NCBI GenBank assembly: GCA_035610835.1
Contig: CM069446.1
Span: forward strand, 50,693,625 to 50,757,624
DNA: 64,000 nt
Direction of reading: 5' to 3'
Source: Ophiura sarsii
Taxonomy: Eukaryota; Echinodermata; Ophiuroidea; Amphilepidida; Ophiuridae
The position numbers and the translations under genes are program-made. Under the pieces are notes generated by a model. The model ran no database searches. It was not told where the DNA came from and was given only the letters and a program-made list of their open reading frames with translations. Of this stretch, positions 39,278 through 51,200 are shown piece after piece; positions within the stretch are counted from its first letter, which is position 1; every line of letters starts with the position of its first letter.

Positions 39278-42200
39278 ATCAAAGCAACAAAGCTGTTATA
39301 TATACGCCTAAATTTAAGACCGTTCGTTTGGTCTTCATGCACAATATTTGGGTAAAAACATAAAAGGAACATCCAATCGTTTTTCAATATAGCAACACAG
39401 TAGTGTTTAAATCAAAGTTCAAAGTTACAAAGTTGGACTTGACCCTTTGAACACGATCGGGCCGTTTAATCGGCCTCGGAACAGGTGACAGATTTATCAT
39501 ATGACTTCGAGTGTTCATATGGGGTGGGGATACCAANNNNNNNNNNNNNNNNNNNNNNNNNNNNNNNNNNNNNNNNNNNNNNNNNNNNNNNNNNNNNNNN
39601 NNNNNNNNNNNNNNNNNNNNNNNNNNNNNNNNNNNNCAGACCACACCTGTCGAATTCATACATCAATATCATCATGTTAATGCAATGTATGGTTTGTTGT
39701 TTCCATGCCAACCAGGCACCCAGAGACGTCTGAGAAAGGTGATTGACACGTCGGGGACGTACGTACGCGGCGAGGAGAATCTACAAGGATGGCGCCCTCG
39801 TGCAGATTCGCTCATTCTGGATCATCAATGGGAACTGGAGAAGCTTAACCGACTCGAAGAGGTGATATTTCATAGAAAAAATGTGACCCTTCATATCAGA
39901 AAAGACCAGGTGTCTCCAGAAATGAAAATTAAACTTTAAATTTCACACTACAAAGCTATTTATAGCTTTAAAATAACACCATACTCACTGAAATCAAACA
40001 GAACAGAGCCCATGCTTAGTTATTTAGTTCTCCAATTAGGCAGTGCTTTTGTTACTAGGGCACCACTCAAATCAAGCAGATTTTCTTGCAGATTTACATT
40101 TATGATCATAAATCGTACATACATTCCATGTTACAGGGCGATACAATACTTAATTACTTCAAAATCATGGTTTTAGAGTGCAAATAAAGTGTAGGTGTCG
40201 GCGCCGACAACTTATTTTTACTCTAAATTCACTCTAAAACCATGATTTTGAGGTAATTAGAAATTGTATAGCTCTGTAACTTGGAATATATTCATGATTT
40301 ATGATCCGATATGTAAATCTGCAAGAGAATCTACTTTCTAAAAAGAATCACGAATAGAGGCGCTCCCTGGAAAAGATCACATAATATGCCTTTAAACTAC
40401 CCCCATAATACCCATGTTTAAAGTTAGGCACTTTTCAGTAAGTTAGACACATGTTTAAGTTAAACACATTTTCGAGAATTGTGTTTAGTTAAATGATGTG
40501 TTTAGAGTCAAAGTTAAATTTAGCTTAAGACTGCGTATATGATTATATTTAACAATTCTTTTGAATCTGTAGTAATAGTTGGATTGTAGGCTTCTCATTT
40601 TTAATTTCAAATCTTCAAATGATCAAGTCTGATTTCATTGTTGTCTCTCTCACACCAGGTCGAGAAAGCACGCCATTTTCTTCTGCTCCGCGACAAAGTT
40701 GCGCAAGAGCAGTACAACACACGTATGGAGAGCGACATGGAAGCTGACCTAGCGGAGTCGGACACCAACTCCTCCCTGGACAGCACCTTGTCCAATAATA
40801 GCGCTAATGATAAGGACCGTAAGCTGATGGACAAATGTCTGCGACTACTCATGCAGAACCAGATGCCATTGTTGACGCCTCCGTCTGTCAAGGTAATTTG
40901 CATACACTTTGCATCTAATTTGCATAAGGAGTTATCTACTCATGCAGAACCAGATGCCATTGTTGACGCCTCCTTCTGTCAAGGTAATTTGCATACAATT
41001 TGCATCTAATTTGCATAAGGAGTTATCTACTCATGCAGAACCAGATGCCATTGTTGACGCCTCCGTCTGTCAAGGTAATTTGCATACACTTTGCATCTAA
41101 TTTGCATAAGGAGTTATCTACTCATGCAGAACCAGATGCCATTGTTGACGCCTCCGTCTGTCAAGGTAATTTGCATACAATTTGCATCTAATTTGCATAA
41201 GGAGTTATTACGGTGGGTTTTGGATGGTACCTTGACATTTAGACTGAATCCTTCTGGTCTTCTTAATTTACACACAGCCCCTAGGCCTGCGAGGGTGCTC
41301 AAAAGTGAAGACTTAAAAAAAATACAGTTTCAAAAGTGTGCGCTGATAAACTCGTGAATAATCATGAGCTATTTCACGCCCTATCACGCCACACTGCGTC
41401 GGTGGTTTCACACAGTGTTGTGCATGGTGTGACGCGATTTGGCGCACTGATTCACCTCCCACGGTGCAGCGTGACAATCATGAAAACCCCTAGTTTAAAT
41501 TTTACCAATCAGGTGCTTTGGTGTTGTTGTCAAGCAGACTTGCACATAGGCATATTTGATGATGGCGGCCAAATAGAGGGACGCGGGGACCCAATCTACC
41601 TTGACATATGAAGAGCTTTTAAAACGTACGATCGGTTTTGATAATGTATTCTAATTAGCACATTGAGCCATTCTTGATCTCTCCTGCGATGGGAATTTTG
41701 ACTTTTCATAATACCATTGACAAAACCGGAATGACAATGGAAAAAAACCGCAGATTGTCATTGAGAACAAACTGCTGTTATTGATGCCTCAGTTTGTCCT
41801 TGTAATTTACATATCATTTGAATCTATTTTGCCTAATGACCAGTTTGATGATGATAAATTGTCATATATTTGTAAGACCCTATGTGATAAGTAAAATCCC
41901 AGAGGGGGGGGGGGGGGGGGGGGGCACTCAACTTATTTTTGGATAGTGGTGTGCCAACCAGGGTCTCAAAAACGAGGGCTTCAGAGCGGATTTTTGACGA
42001 AAAATGGGGTCTTAAGAACTGATTTTCTCCAAAAAGTAGGGTCATAAGAACGGGTTTTCCCCCACTTTGTAAAATTGGGGTTTTAGAACACACATTTTTC
42101 AAATATTTGGGGCTTTGGAATGCAAATGTTCATGATTTTTTGAATTTTCAATAAAATGGGGATCTTAATAGCTGATGCATGGGGATCTTAATAGCTGATG

Positions 42201-45200
42201 CATACCGATACTCCTTTCCAAAAACAAGTGCCTCCCCCAGATGACAGCATCATATATATATTTGAAAGATCCCCATATGATAGGTAAAATGAGGAAGGAT
42301 AATCAGTTAAAAGCATCAGACAATGTCAATACCATATTCACAGTAATAATGAGCCTTTCATGATACAATAGTATGACAAGTAATTGTGTAATGTAAAGTA
42401 TGGTTAAACCATATCCCCATATTTAACACTTTCCACGCGGCAGGCGGCTGCAGACGACATTCCAAAATTGCACAAAATGTTTCAAAAATGTCAAAACTAT
42501 TAAATTTCATCACCATATTTGGAATCACCATGAGAAATGCATTACAATAAGTTCAAACATGCCTAGTATTGGTTCCATTGAGATAGACTTTGGAAGTTGT
42601 GAAAGGTTTCTGAAAATTCTGTTTTTTGTATGGCAAAAATAATCGCCGCGTGGAAAGTGTTAACAACCACCATATCCCCAAGCAAAAAGTGATATCACTA
42701 ACTTTTGATCAAAACGCAATTGTTAAGTTCAATAAGCCTGTTTGCAATTCCAATATAACTGATAACAAGACATTTTGCAATGAGGCGACAAAAAAAACCA
42801 CCCTGTTCTACGGGCCCGACCGACCCATTTTTTCTGACATTTCCAACAACAATTTTGTTGTTGTTGAAATGTTTACACATTTTGAAATTTGATATTTTTA
42901 AAATAAAAGTATGTGGATTTTTTAAAATTTATTTATTTTTATTTTAAATTTTTTCTTCTTTCAATTTTCAAAAAGAGTTGAAAATTCATAAAAATGTTAC
43001 ATTTTTTTCTGAGAGGTCTGTTTGTCTGTAAACCTGTGGTGTTTTAGTCGCCCGAGCAACAGTTTAAGTTTATCACATGGCTGTTAACCTCAAGTAAAAC
43101 CCATAGATATGTTTGTACCCTCTAACCTCCACTAATTACCCACCAATCTGCTATGATGGTCTTCTGTAATAACTGTAGCCTTCTAAAGAGTTCACCCAAA
43201 AGAACAAATTAATCATTGAATATCAAACTAAATGTCAGAATGTGTGTCAATAAAACTCCTGCATGACATTAATTATTGCCTAATATATTAATCTAATATA
43301 CTAACACATTGCTTGTGCGTTTGTGCATTGCCTCCTCTAATCCCCCAACTAATTACCCATCATGCAATTGATAAGATCAATGAACCACCCGGCATCACCC
43401 TACAGACGCCGGACGAAGACGGCTCCGCACCGGTGGAAGTTGTCGTGGAACCCGTTACTCCAGAGGAGAGGATGAAGACCTCGACATCTGCACCAGAGCT
43501 TCATAAGCTGGCTCCGTCTCCGTCCAAGAGGAGGCTACCGGTGCCAACAGATCTGCCTGGAATCCAGGGACAGGATGTGGTCAACGAGATGGGGGACAAA
43601 AAGGGGTTGAGGTCGCTGTTTGTGCCGGAAGTGGAAGAGGTCCGAGTGAGGTCAGTGCTGAATTGTTGGGAGATCCAAAGGGCTGTTGCAACTTATCAGA
43701 TTGATTTATAACAGCAAGTTACAAACAAATTAGAATCCAAAATAGTTGTGTAGAAAAGGGCATACAAGATAGTGCTCAACCAGATTTCATATCACATGTA
43801 CATTACATGTGCATGAGATGGATATCACATGGGTATCACACATTTATGATTTCACCGTACATGAATGTCTTCTTAGGCATCATTTGAATATCATAAGTAT
43901 GAGGTGAATATCACATGAGTATCACATGAATTAAAAGGGTATATCTACCTTGGTGCAGTGATGTTAGAGCATATTACAGTAATACATATCACACAGCTAT
44001 CACGTGCTTATCACATGGGTAATACATGGATATCACCTGCTGGAATACATACGGATGTCAATGCACAGGTAGGTCATTGGAATAGAGTTAGGTTATCTCA
44101 TGGGTATCACATAGCTATCACATACCTATTACATGGGTATCACCTGCATGCCTTGTAATTCTGCATTTCATCCTCTCTCCTAATCACCACGCAGCCCTGT
44201 TGTGTCAAGACGAGGTTATCTCAACTTCCTAGAAGAGAAAGGCTCCGGCTGGGCCACCAAATACGTGGTAGTCCGTCGTCCGTACGTATACATCTATAAC
44301 AACGAGAAAGACCCAGTAGAGAGGTCTCTGATTAATCTGGCCTGCGCTCAGATTGAATATAGCGAAGACCAACAGGCTATGCTAAAGGTATGTTTATATT
44401 TAGAAAGACGTAACACACCTTTCATGTCTTTATATAGTATTTTATATCTATATCTATATTTTCTTACCATAGTTATACATATGTTAAGTTATATACATGT
44501 ACATACGTAAAGGCATGGTATCCAAAAATATGATAATATTAAAAATGAACATTTAAATGTGATGTAATTTAGGGTTACACATTTCGGCAATGTAAACATT
44601 CAAATTGTTTTTCTGGTCCTTCAAAATGCCACAATTTTATTTAAACTCTTGTAAATTGTGGACTGCCAGTTAGGTATAGCTATGAGCAATTGATCATAAA
44701 TGGGAACAACATATAATATGCACACAATATTGGTACTTATGTCCTTATTTCTGAAAATATCTCTGAATCAGTGATTAATTTTCTTGATTATATGTTACAT
44801 ATCGTCGCTGTTCTGTCAAAACCTTGTATGTTATTCCGGTCCCTCAGCATGCATTAAATAAAACTGCCCAACAGTTATGCACAGTTAGTGTTGCTTTATT
44901 CATGTTCAGGAGCAAGAGCACTTACAATGGTTTAATAAATGTGTTTTGGCCCTTGAACATGTTTAGAGCAGACTGCCCAAAGGTTATACATAACCAGTTT
45001 TATACTTTATACATGCTGAAGGGCTGGATGGAGATACAAGGATTTGACAGAGCAGTGATGATATAGTTGGTTATACCATGTCCTTTATGTGACAGATAGC
45101 GTGACCTGTGTGAGCATCAACTGACGTTGTCCCTCCATTACTGTAAAGTGGAAATGTTTGCGCTATGCACATTTTGAACAATTTTGCTCGTTCTTAATTT

Positions 45201-48200
45201 TGCGATGTTGAGCTTTCTTACATAGTCCTACATACAAAATGACTATATTTGCGCGCTTTTATTTCTGAGCTTGCTGATTTTAGTGCGAAAATTAATGTAG
45301 CGCGAAAATTTCCACTATCAAGATGCTTGTCTTGACATTTATATATTGTGACCTCGTTAGGCCCTTTACTGTTCCCTTTTCTTGATTCTCCAAATATAAT
45401 GGTATTGGTCCTCCCTACCTATTTATTCTAATAGCCCAACTGTTTGTTCTATTTTGTATGTTTTGTTGAATCAATGTTGCCAAACCTATGGTCGTACAAA
45501 TTACATCCCATATTTGGTGTTGTTATATCCAGCCCTTGTTAAAACTTACCAAAAATAACAAAGGATAGTACTTGAAGGGCATCTGAGCTATGATATGTGG
45601 TGTGTTCAGCACAACCTACATGTACATACAGATCACTGAAAACCCGACAACATAACATTATGAAATACACATGCATTTGAGGAATTCGGTCGATATCTAA
45701 TGTAACTCATTTGGGCCACAATGAATTTGAATACCTGTGTACAGTTAACGCACAACCACTCTGGGGACAAGATTCACAGAGTTAAAGCAGGTTTTGTTAA
45801 AGATAAACTCACATTTTATTTAGACACAAGTTTAGTTAGTCACGGTTTTGAGCTAAAACCGAGTTTATAGTGTTCAGGTTGAATCAAATTAATGTTCAAT
45901 TTTACAGACTGCTAGGAGTTCAGAGAGGGCGCTATTTTTAATGCTATAAGATATAACCGAATACAAATGATTATATTCCATACAAATCTGAGATTCAGAA
46001 TGTTAATTAATATTCTGGTGTTTTTGTTGTTCAAAAAGTGAGTTTTTTAACCCCTAGAACATTATAGAACATTTTTTATAGCATTTTGTGTCCATTTTTT
46101 TCTGCATTAAAGTTTGAACATATTTGTCTGCCAAAGAATTGGGATTTTGTTTATTCTATTATGAGTCAAATATCAATATCTTCACTTTGGCCTGTGTAAC
46201 GCCTTAAACGTCTGTGCTTAGTTTCGTTAATAAATCAAGGAAAGACCATTATATGTTCAGGACAGGGTTGGTAGTTGTGATAAGAATTTATTTCTATTTT
46301 AATCTTTGTAGTAATTTTTTTCTACATTTTGGAAGTAACCTTTTTTTGAAAGTGAAACCTCCCTCCCCTGGATATATAATGGTGCGTCCCTTATCGTGTT
46401 TTGTCTTGAATACATTGAGACCCCTGTTTATTACATGTAAAATATTGTTGTATCCTTATATTTAATCTCAACTTGTTTTATTGATTGTTTATTTAAAATA
46501 TCATTTGTAAACCCCTCTCTTCTAACATTGAAATGATTGGATTTTAATGTAAAATAAACCCTTCTATTTCCATTTAAATTATGTTTTTCAATATAAGAGT
46601 CTGCTTTTTTTTAAAATTAGTGTTAAATATACACACTGTTTGATAGTTATTCAAACCATCACAGAACAATTTATCCTAAAATTAGTTCCTTTTTTTAATT
46701 TGCTTAAAATCTGATTTTGTTAATTCACCTTTCTCTCTTTATGCAAGATGCAATACTATTTTGTTTGAAACAATATGTACTCTCCTACTGATATAGAGTT
46801 ATAATCATAGCACAGTTACCAGAGTTTTAGTAACCTGTTGTTGTATACAGGCATTTTGCACTAGTGGTTGAACTGTGCCTGGCAGATTGAGCCTATATTT
46901 ACAGTGTGGTTCAACATATATGTCTGATTAATATAGATATCACATGGTTGTCACGTGGATATCATATTGATTTCATGTAGGGATCATATAGTTATCACTT
47001 GGATATTACATGGGTATCACATGGGCTGACATGTATATCACATGTGTATCACATAGATATCATATTGATTTCATGTAGGGATTATATAGTTATCACTTGG
47101 ATATTACATGGGTATCACGTAAAAGGCTGACACGTATATCGCATGTGTATCGCATAGATATCATATGGTAACTACATGGACATCACATTGTTGTCACATG
47201 GATATCATATTGATTTCGTGTAGGGATCATATAGTTATCACTTGGATATAACATGGGTATCACATGGGGCTAACATGTATATCACATAGATATCATATGG
47301 TTACTACATGGACATCACATGGTTGTCATGTGGATATCATATTGATTTCATGTAGGGATCATGTAGATATTACATGGGTATCACATGGGGCTGACATGTA
47401 TATCGCATGGATATCATATGGTGACCACATGAACATCACATGTGTACCACATTAACATCAAACTAGTAACCATGTGATTACCACATGGGTTTCACACGCA
47501 TCTCACCCAGATATTATATTATTCCAACATGTCTTATCACATGTGACCCACGTGGACATCACATGTGCATATGCATGTACCACATGTCTATTACATGGGT
47601 ATCACATGCATGCTTTATGTTTTGGCTCAATTATATCAGGAACCGTCAGACAAAGACAATGCGAGCAATGGTGCATTGGCCCCCGCATTGGCCGTTCAAG
47701 GCACGGATCGCACACACCACCCCATGAAACCTGTGAGTGATATTATAAACCATTGGGTCCGTAAAAAAAAAAGCTGTTTTAGCAAACCTTTGCTCTGAAA
47801 TCAAATCAATTTATTGTCATTATTTGAATCAATTGCAATAGAAGTGCAATGAATGGGTTTTCCCCTTCTTTCTAACCCTGCTGTTGAACCCATTAGTTCA
47901 CATTTGAATTAGAGCTTCTATTTATAAGCAGATTCATAAACTTTAGCCGATCATTTCTAAATTTTACCCCTGGTCAATTTGCTGATAGAGGAATTCTGTT
48001 TACCAATCTCATCAACCATCGCTGCCTATAGATGCTACTGATTTTTGTGCGAGATAAATAAATTTTAAGGTTTTAAAGCGATTCCATGATGTATACGTAT
48101 TCCTGCATTCATCTAGAAACTAGAAAACTCTGTTCTAATGGCCCGACCAGCCCATATTCTTTCTTTTTATCAAAGTGTTTTTTTGTAATTTGAATTTTTG

Positions 48201-51200
48201 ATTTTTGTTGTTGAACAATCTTGGAATTGTTTTGGGTGAACACTCCACCTCAGAGGTCGATTTGCCCGTAGAACAGGATTTTTTTTAATCGTCGCATTAG
48301 CAGACAATCCCATATATGGATAATCCATATTATTTGTTACCGCTAAATTGAACATATTTCCATCATTTGGTATGCAAGACTTGGATGAGGCCACAGAATA
48401 AAACACCCTGTTCTACAGGCCCGACCGACCCTTTTTATTTTTATTTAGAACATTTTGAAATATTTGAAAAATGCGTTAAATATAAGCAAATTAAAACAAT
48501 AAACTCAATTTTATTGTTGCCCCGCACCCCCCCAAAAAAACCCTCGACCGATCGATTCTACCTGAGAGGTCCGTTTGCCCGTAGAATAGGGTTTTGTTTT
48601 TTCGTGGCCTAAGCATAGAAAGAAGCAAATGACTGATTTATCACTTTAAATTGAATACCGCCCATCTTATTGGATTTACTACCATGGCCAAAGTTTATGA
48701 ATCTTTTATATGCAACCCATGCATCGTCGTCCTAAATGGGCACATGCAGATCACACATGGCATTAACCCATATTTGGGGAATTCCTAACCCCCTGGGGTC
48801 TACCGACCTATCTTACAGTGGTTCTGATTGGTGTATTGCAAGATATACTCATTTGAATAGCCAATCAAAATGCAGCTTGTAAATATTTCACTCCAATCTT
48901 TATGCAGGGATACAATTATTCTAACACTGTCTCTGATTGGCGCAATAAATGATGTATCTATCTTTCTGACCAATCGGCCGGTAGTTCTCAGGGGGTTAAC
49001 CTAACAGAGCACAAGGTTTCCTAATTCTAAACTCTCTGAAGCGTAGACCTAGCTGCACGCCAAAATTAAAACTACACTCGTAAATAAATTTGTAGTGAGA
49101 TTTGCTTTTTATAAAACTGAATTTGCTTATCTTTTCTCTTTGATTTTATTTCTATTCCACTTAGAGCATGCTTTTTGTTTTTAACACCATTCCGTTGCTG
49201 TTTTAACTGCACATTCTAAAAGGCTTGTTTTCGTTACAAATGTGGCTACAAATAGGCTCGCCGTCCACTTTTTTCTAAATTCATTTTTCTCTTGTGTTGA
49301 ATTTTCGTTTGAAAATTCCAAGTAGGAAACTTACTTTTTTCCAAACGGGTTTAAATTAGTTGTTGAAACCTGTATGGAAAACAGTATTTTCCTACTTGGA
49401 ATTTTTAAACGAAAAATTCAACACAAGGGGAAAATGAATTCCTGATGAATATATTCAATCATTTTTCTCTTGTCACAAAATAAGATGATACCCAAATAGT
49501 CAGTATCATAAGATGTTTGCAAGTTCAATAAAGCATTTGGCTATCCCAACATGCATTGTACTGGACTAATATAATACATTTAATTACACTGTTTTTATTG
49601 ATGCCTTGCACTGAATTTCCATGAGATTTCTTGTATTATATTGAAGATAAAGTTGTCGATTTCCCATCATGCATTGCACTGGTCTTTCTCATAATGCAGT
49701 GCGATGGACTTCTCATAATTCCTTGCACTGAGATTCCTATAACGCTTTTCGTAGGATTCTCGAAATGCAGTGCGCTACACTTCCTCTATGCATGCATTTG
49801 AATGAACTGATAAGATTAAGCTGATCTATAGCTTGTCCTGCAGTCAGTAGCGTAGCCAGGCGGGAAATCGGGAAGGCAGCGGAAAATCGTGAAGGCAAAG
49901 GAAGGGAAAGAAAGGGAGAAAGAGGAGACAAAAAGGGAAAGGAAACGGAAAGAAAGGAGAAAGTAAGACAGGCAAATTAGTTGGAAATTGCAGTTTTTCA
50001 CACCTGTATGGGGACGCAACGCCTCTACCTTCCCCCCCCCCCCCACCCCCTTGTCAATTTTCTTACTCAACGGCAAATCAAGAAATGTTACATGAAAAAC
50101 CTGACTACGCCTCCGGGTCGAACTGGTGTTCACTGGGAAAAATACACTTTGCCCCCTCTGACAAGTGACCCTGGCTACGCTACTGCCTGCAGTTATCGCT
50201 ATAGTTCAGTCAGTTCCAATTGGCAAACCTGCTTACAGCAGCGAATGAATTCAGAAGAGCATGGGTGCGCAAAACGATCGGGTGGCGTATTGTGAATCGT
50301 GTGCCTGACGCTTGCGTATGAATCGTATAGGACTAAATAGTATGAGTATGCTTGGATTACTTTTGCACGCTGAGAGATAAAAACACATTTTGTGCCAATT
50401 TGGAACTGATCAAATTGTTGATTACCAACATAATGTCTTCAAATTAAATAGTGCATAATGTGTTAACCAAATCTCTACTGTAGAATATGGTTGGTTTGTT
50501 TTTAACACTTTCCACGCAGCAGGCGTCTGCAGACGACATTCTAAATGTTTACAAAATGTTTCAAAAATATCAAAATTATTAAATTTCATTACCATATTTG
50601 GAATCACCATGAGAAATGCATTGAAATAAGTACAAACATGCCTAGTATTGGTTCAATGATCCTTGAGATAGACTTTAAAAATTGGGAAAGGTTTCTGAAA
50701 AATCTGTTATGGTAAACTAATAGCCGCGTGGAAATGGTTAAGATGTGTTATTAATTATAATAATAACAAGAATTTGTCAAATGACACATGTTAGAGAGAA
50801 GAAAAATTATTTCAAATCTGTCCTACCTACCTATATATGCAAAAGATAGCAGCAACTTCAGTAAGATATCAAAACTGTGGATATTACAACTAATAGCTGT
50901 GGATGGCAAGCCTTTTTGATAAGCCTTAAAAGCACTAAATAATATCCCAAATTCACTCTATCACAGAGTAGAACTTTCATCTTTTGTATTATTGATTTGC
51001 TTTCAGAGTCCCAACACATTTTCAGTGTGCACATTACACCGTGGCTTCCTGCTTCAGACACAAGGAGATAAAGACGTGTTTGATTGGCTGTATGCCTTCA
51101 ACCCATTATTAGCTGGTTCTATAAGGTTAGTAAAACTGGGTAGAAAGAATTTGAACTGGTTTAAAGGCACATTTGACCAGGATTAGTAAGGTTTAACACA

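Larger units (their letters stand above)
26855..39715 (+). other. 12.9 kb intron between exons 16 and 17
   Basis: Exons 16 and 17 join directly to [11 protein letters not shown], matching vertebrate SPGMQRRRRRV, so no exon is required here. Contents include nested MITEs (27111-28504), foldbacks (28577-28952, 30441-30712), a short 11-bp repeat, two SINEs, a CpG-rich block at 33530-33720 with a minus-strand open frame I cannot place, G tracts, tandem repeats at 36128-37260, and an assembly gap. Between these, 28953-30440, 30713-31960, 33030-33530 and 33790-35450 are plain AT-rich DNA. Confidence 0.75.
44388..51006 (+). other. 6.6 kb intron inside the PH domain, with a cassette exon
   Basis: 44388-46930 is AT-rich, apart from an inverted partial copy of the 842-1951 element at 45658-45880 (GAATTCGGTCGATATCTAAT, TTTGGGCCACAATGAATT). 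It then holds the 11-bp repeat array, the cassette exon, and from 48119 a dense cluster of MITEs. 49000-49280 and 49441-49840 show nothing specific. Confidence 0.75.

Noticed and set aside
39485..39939. Open frames running across the assembly gap
   Set aside because: They are artefacts of translating N as unknown residues; only 39716-39861 is a supported exon.
41336..41611. A 91-codon open frame after the 91-bp repeats
   Set aside because: CpG-rich but with no splice sites in matching phase and no resemblance to the KIF1 linker.
47264..47798. Several + strand open frames across the 11-bp array
   Set aside because: Same cause as above; only the 47640-47732 part has exon-like composition and splice sites.
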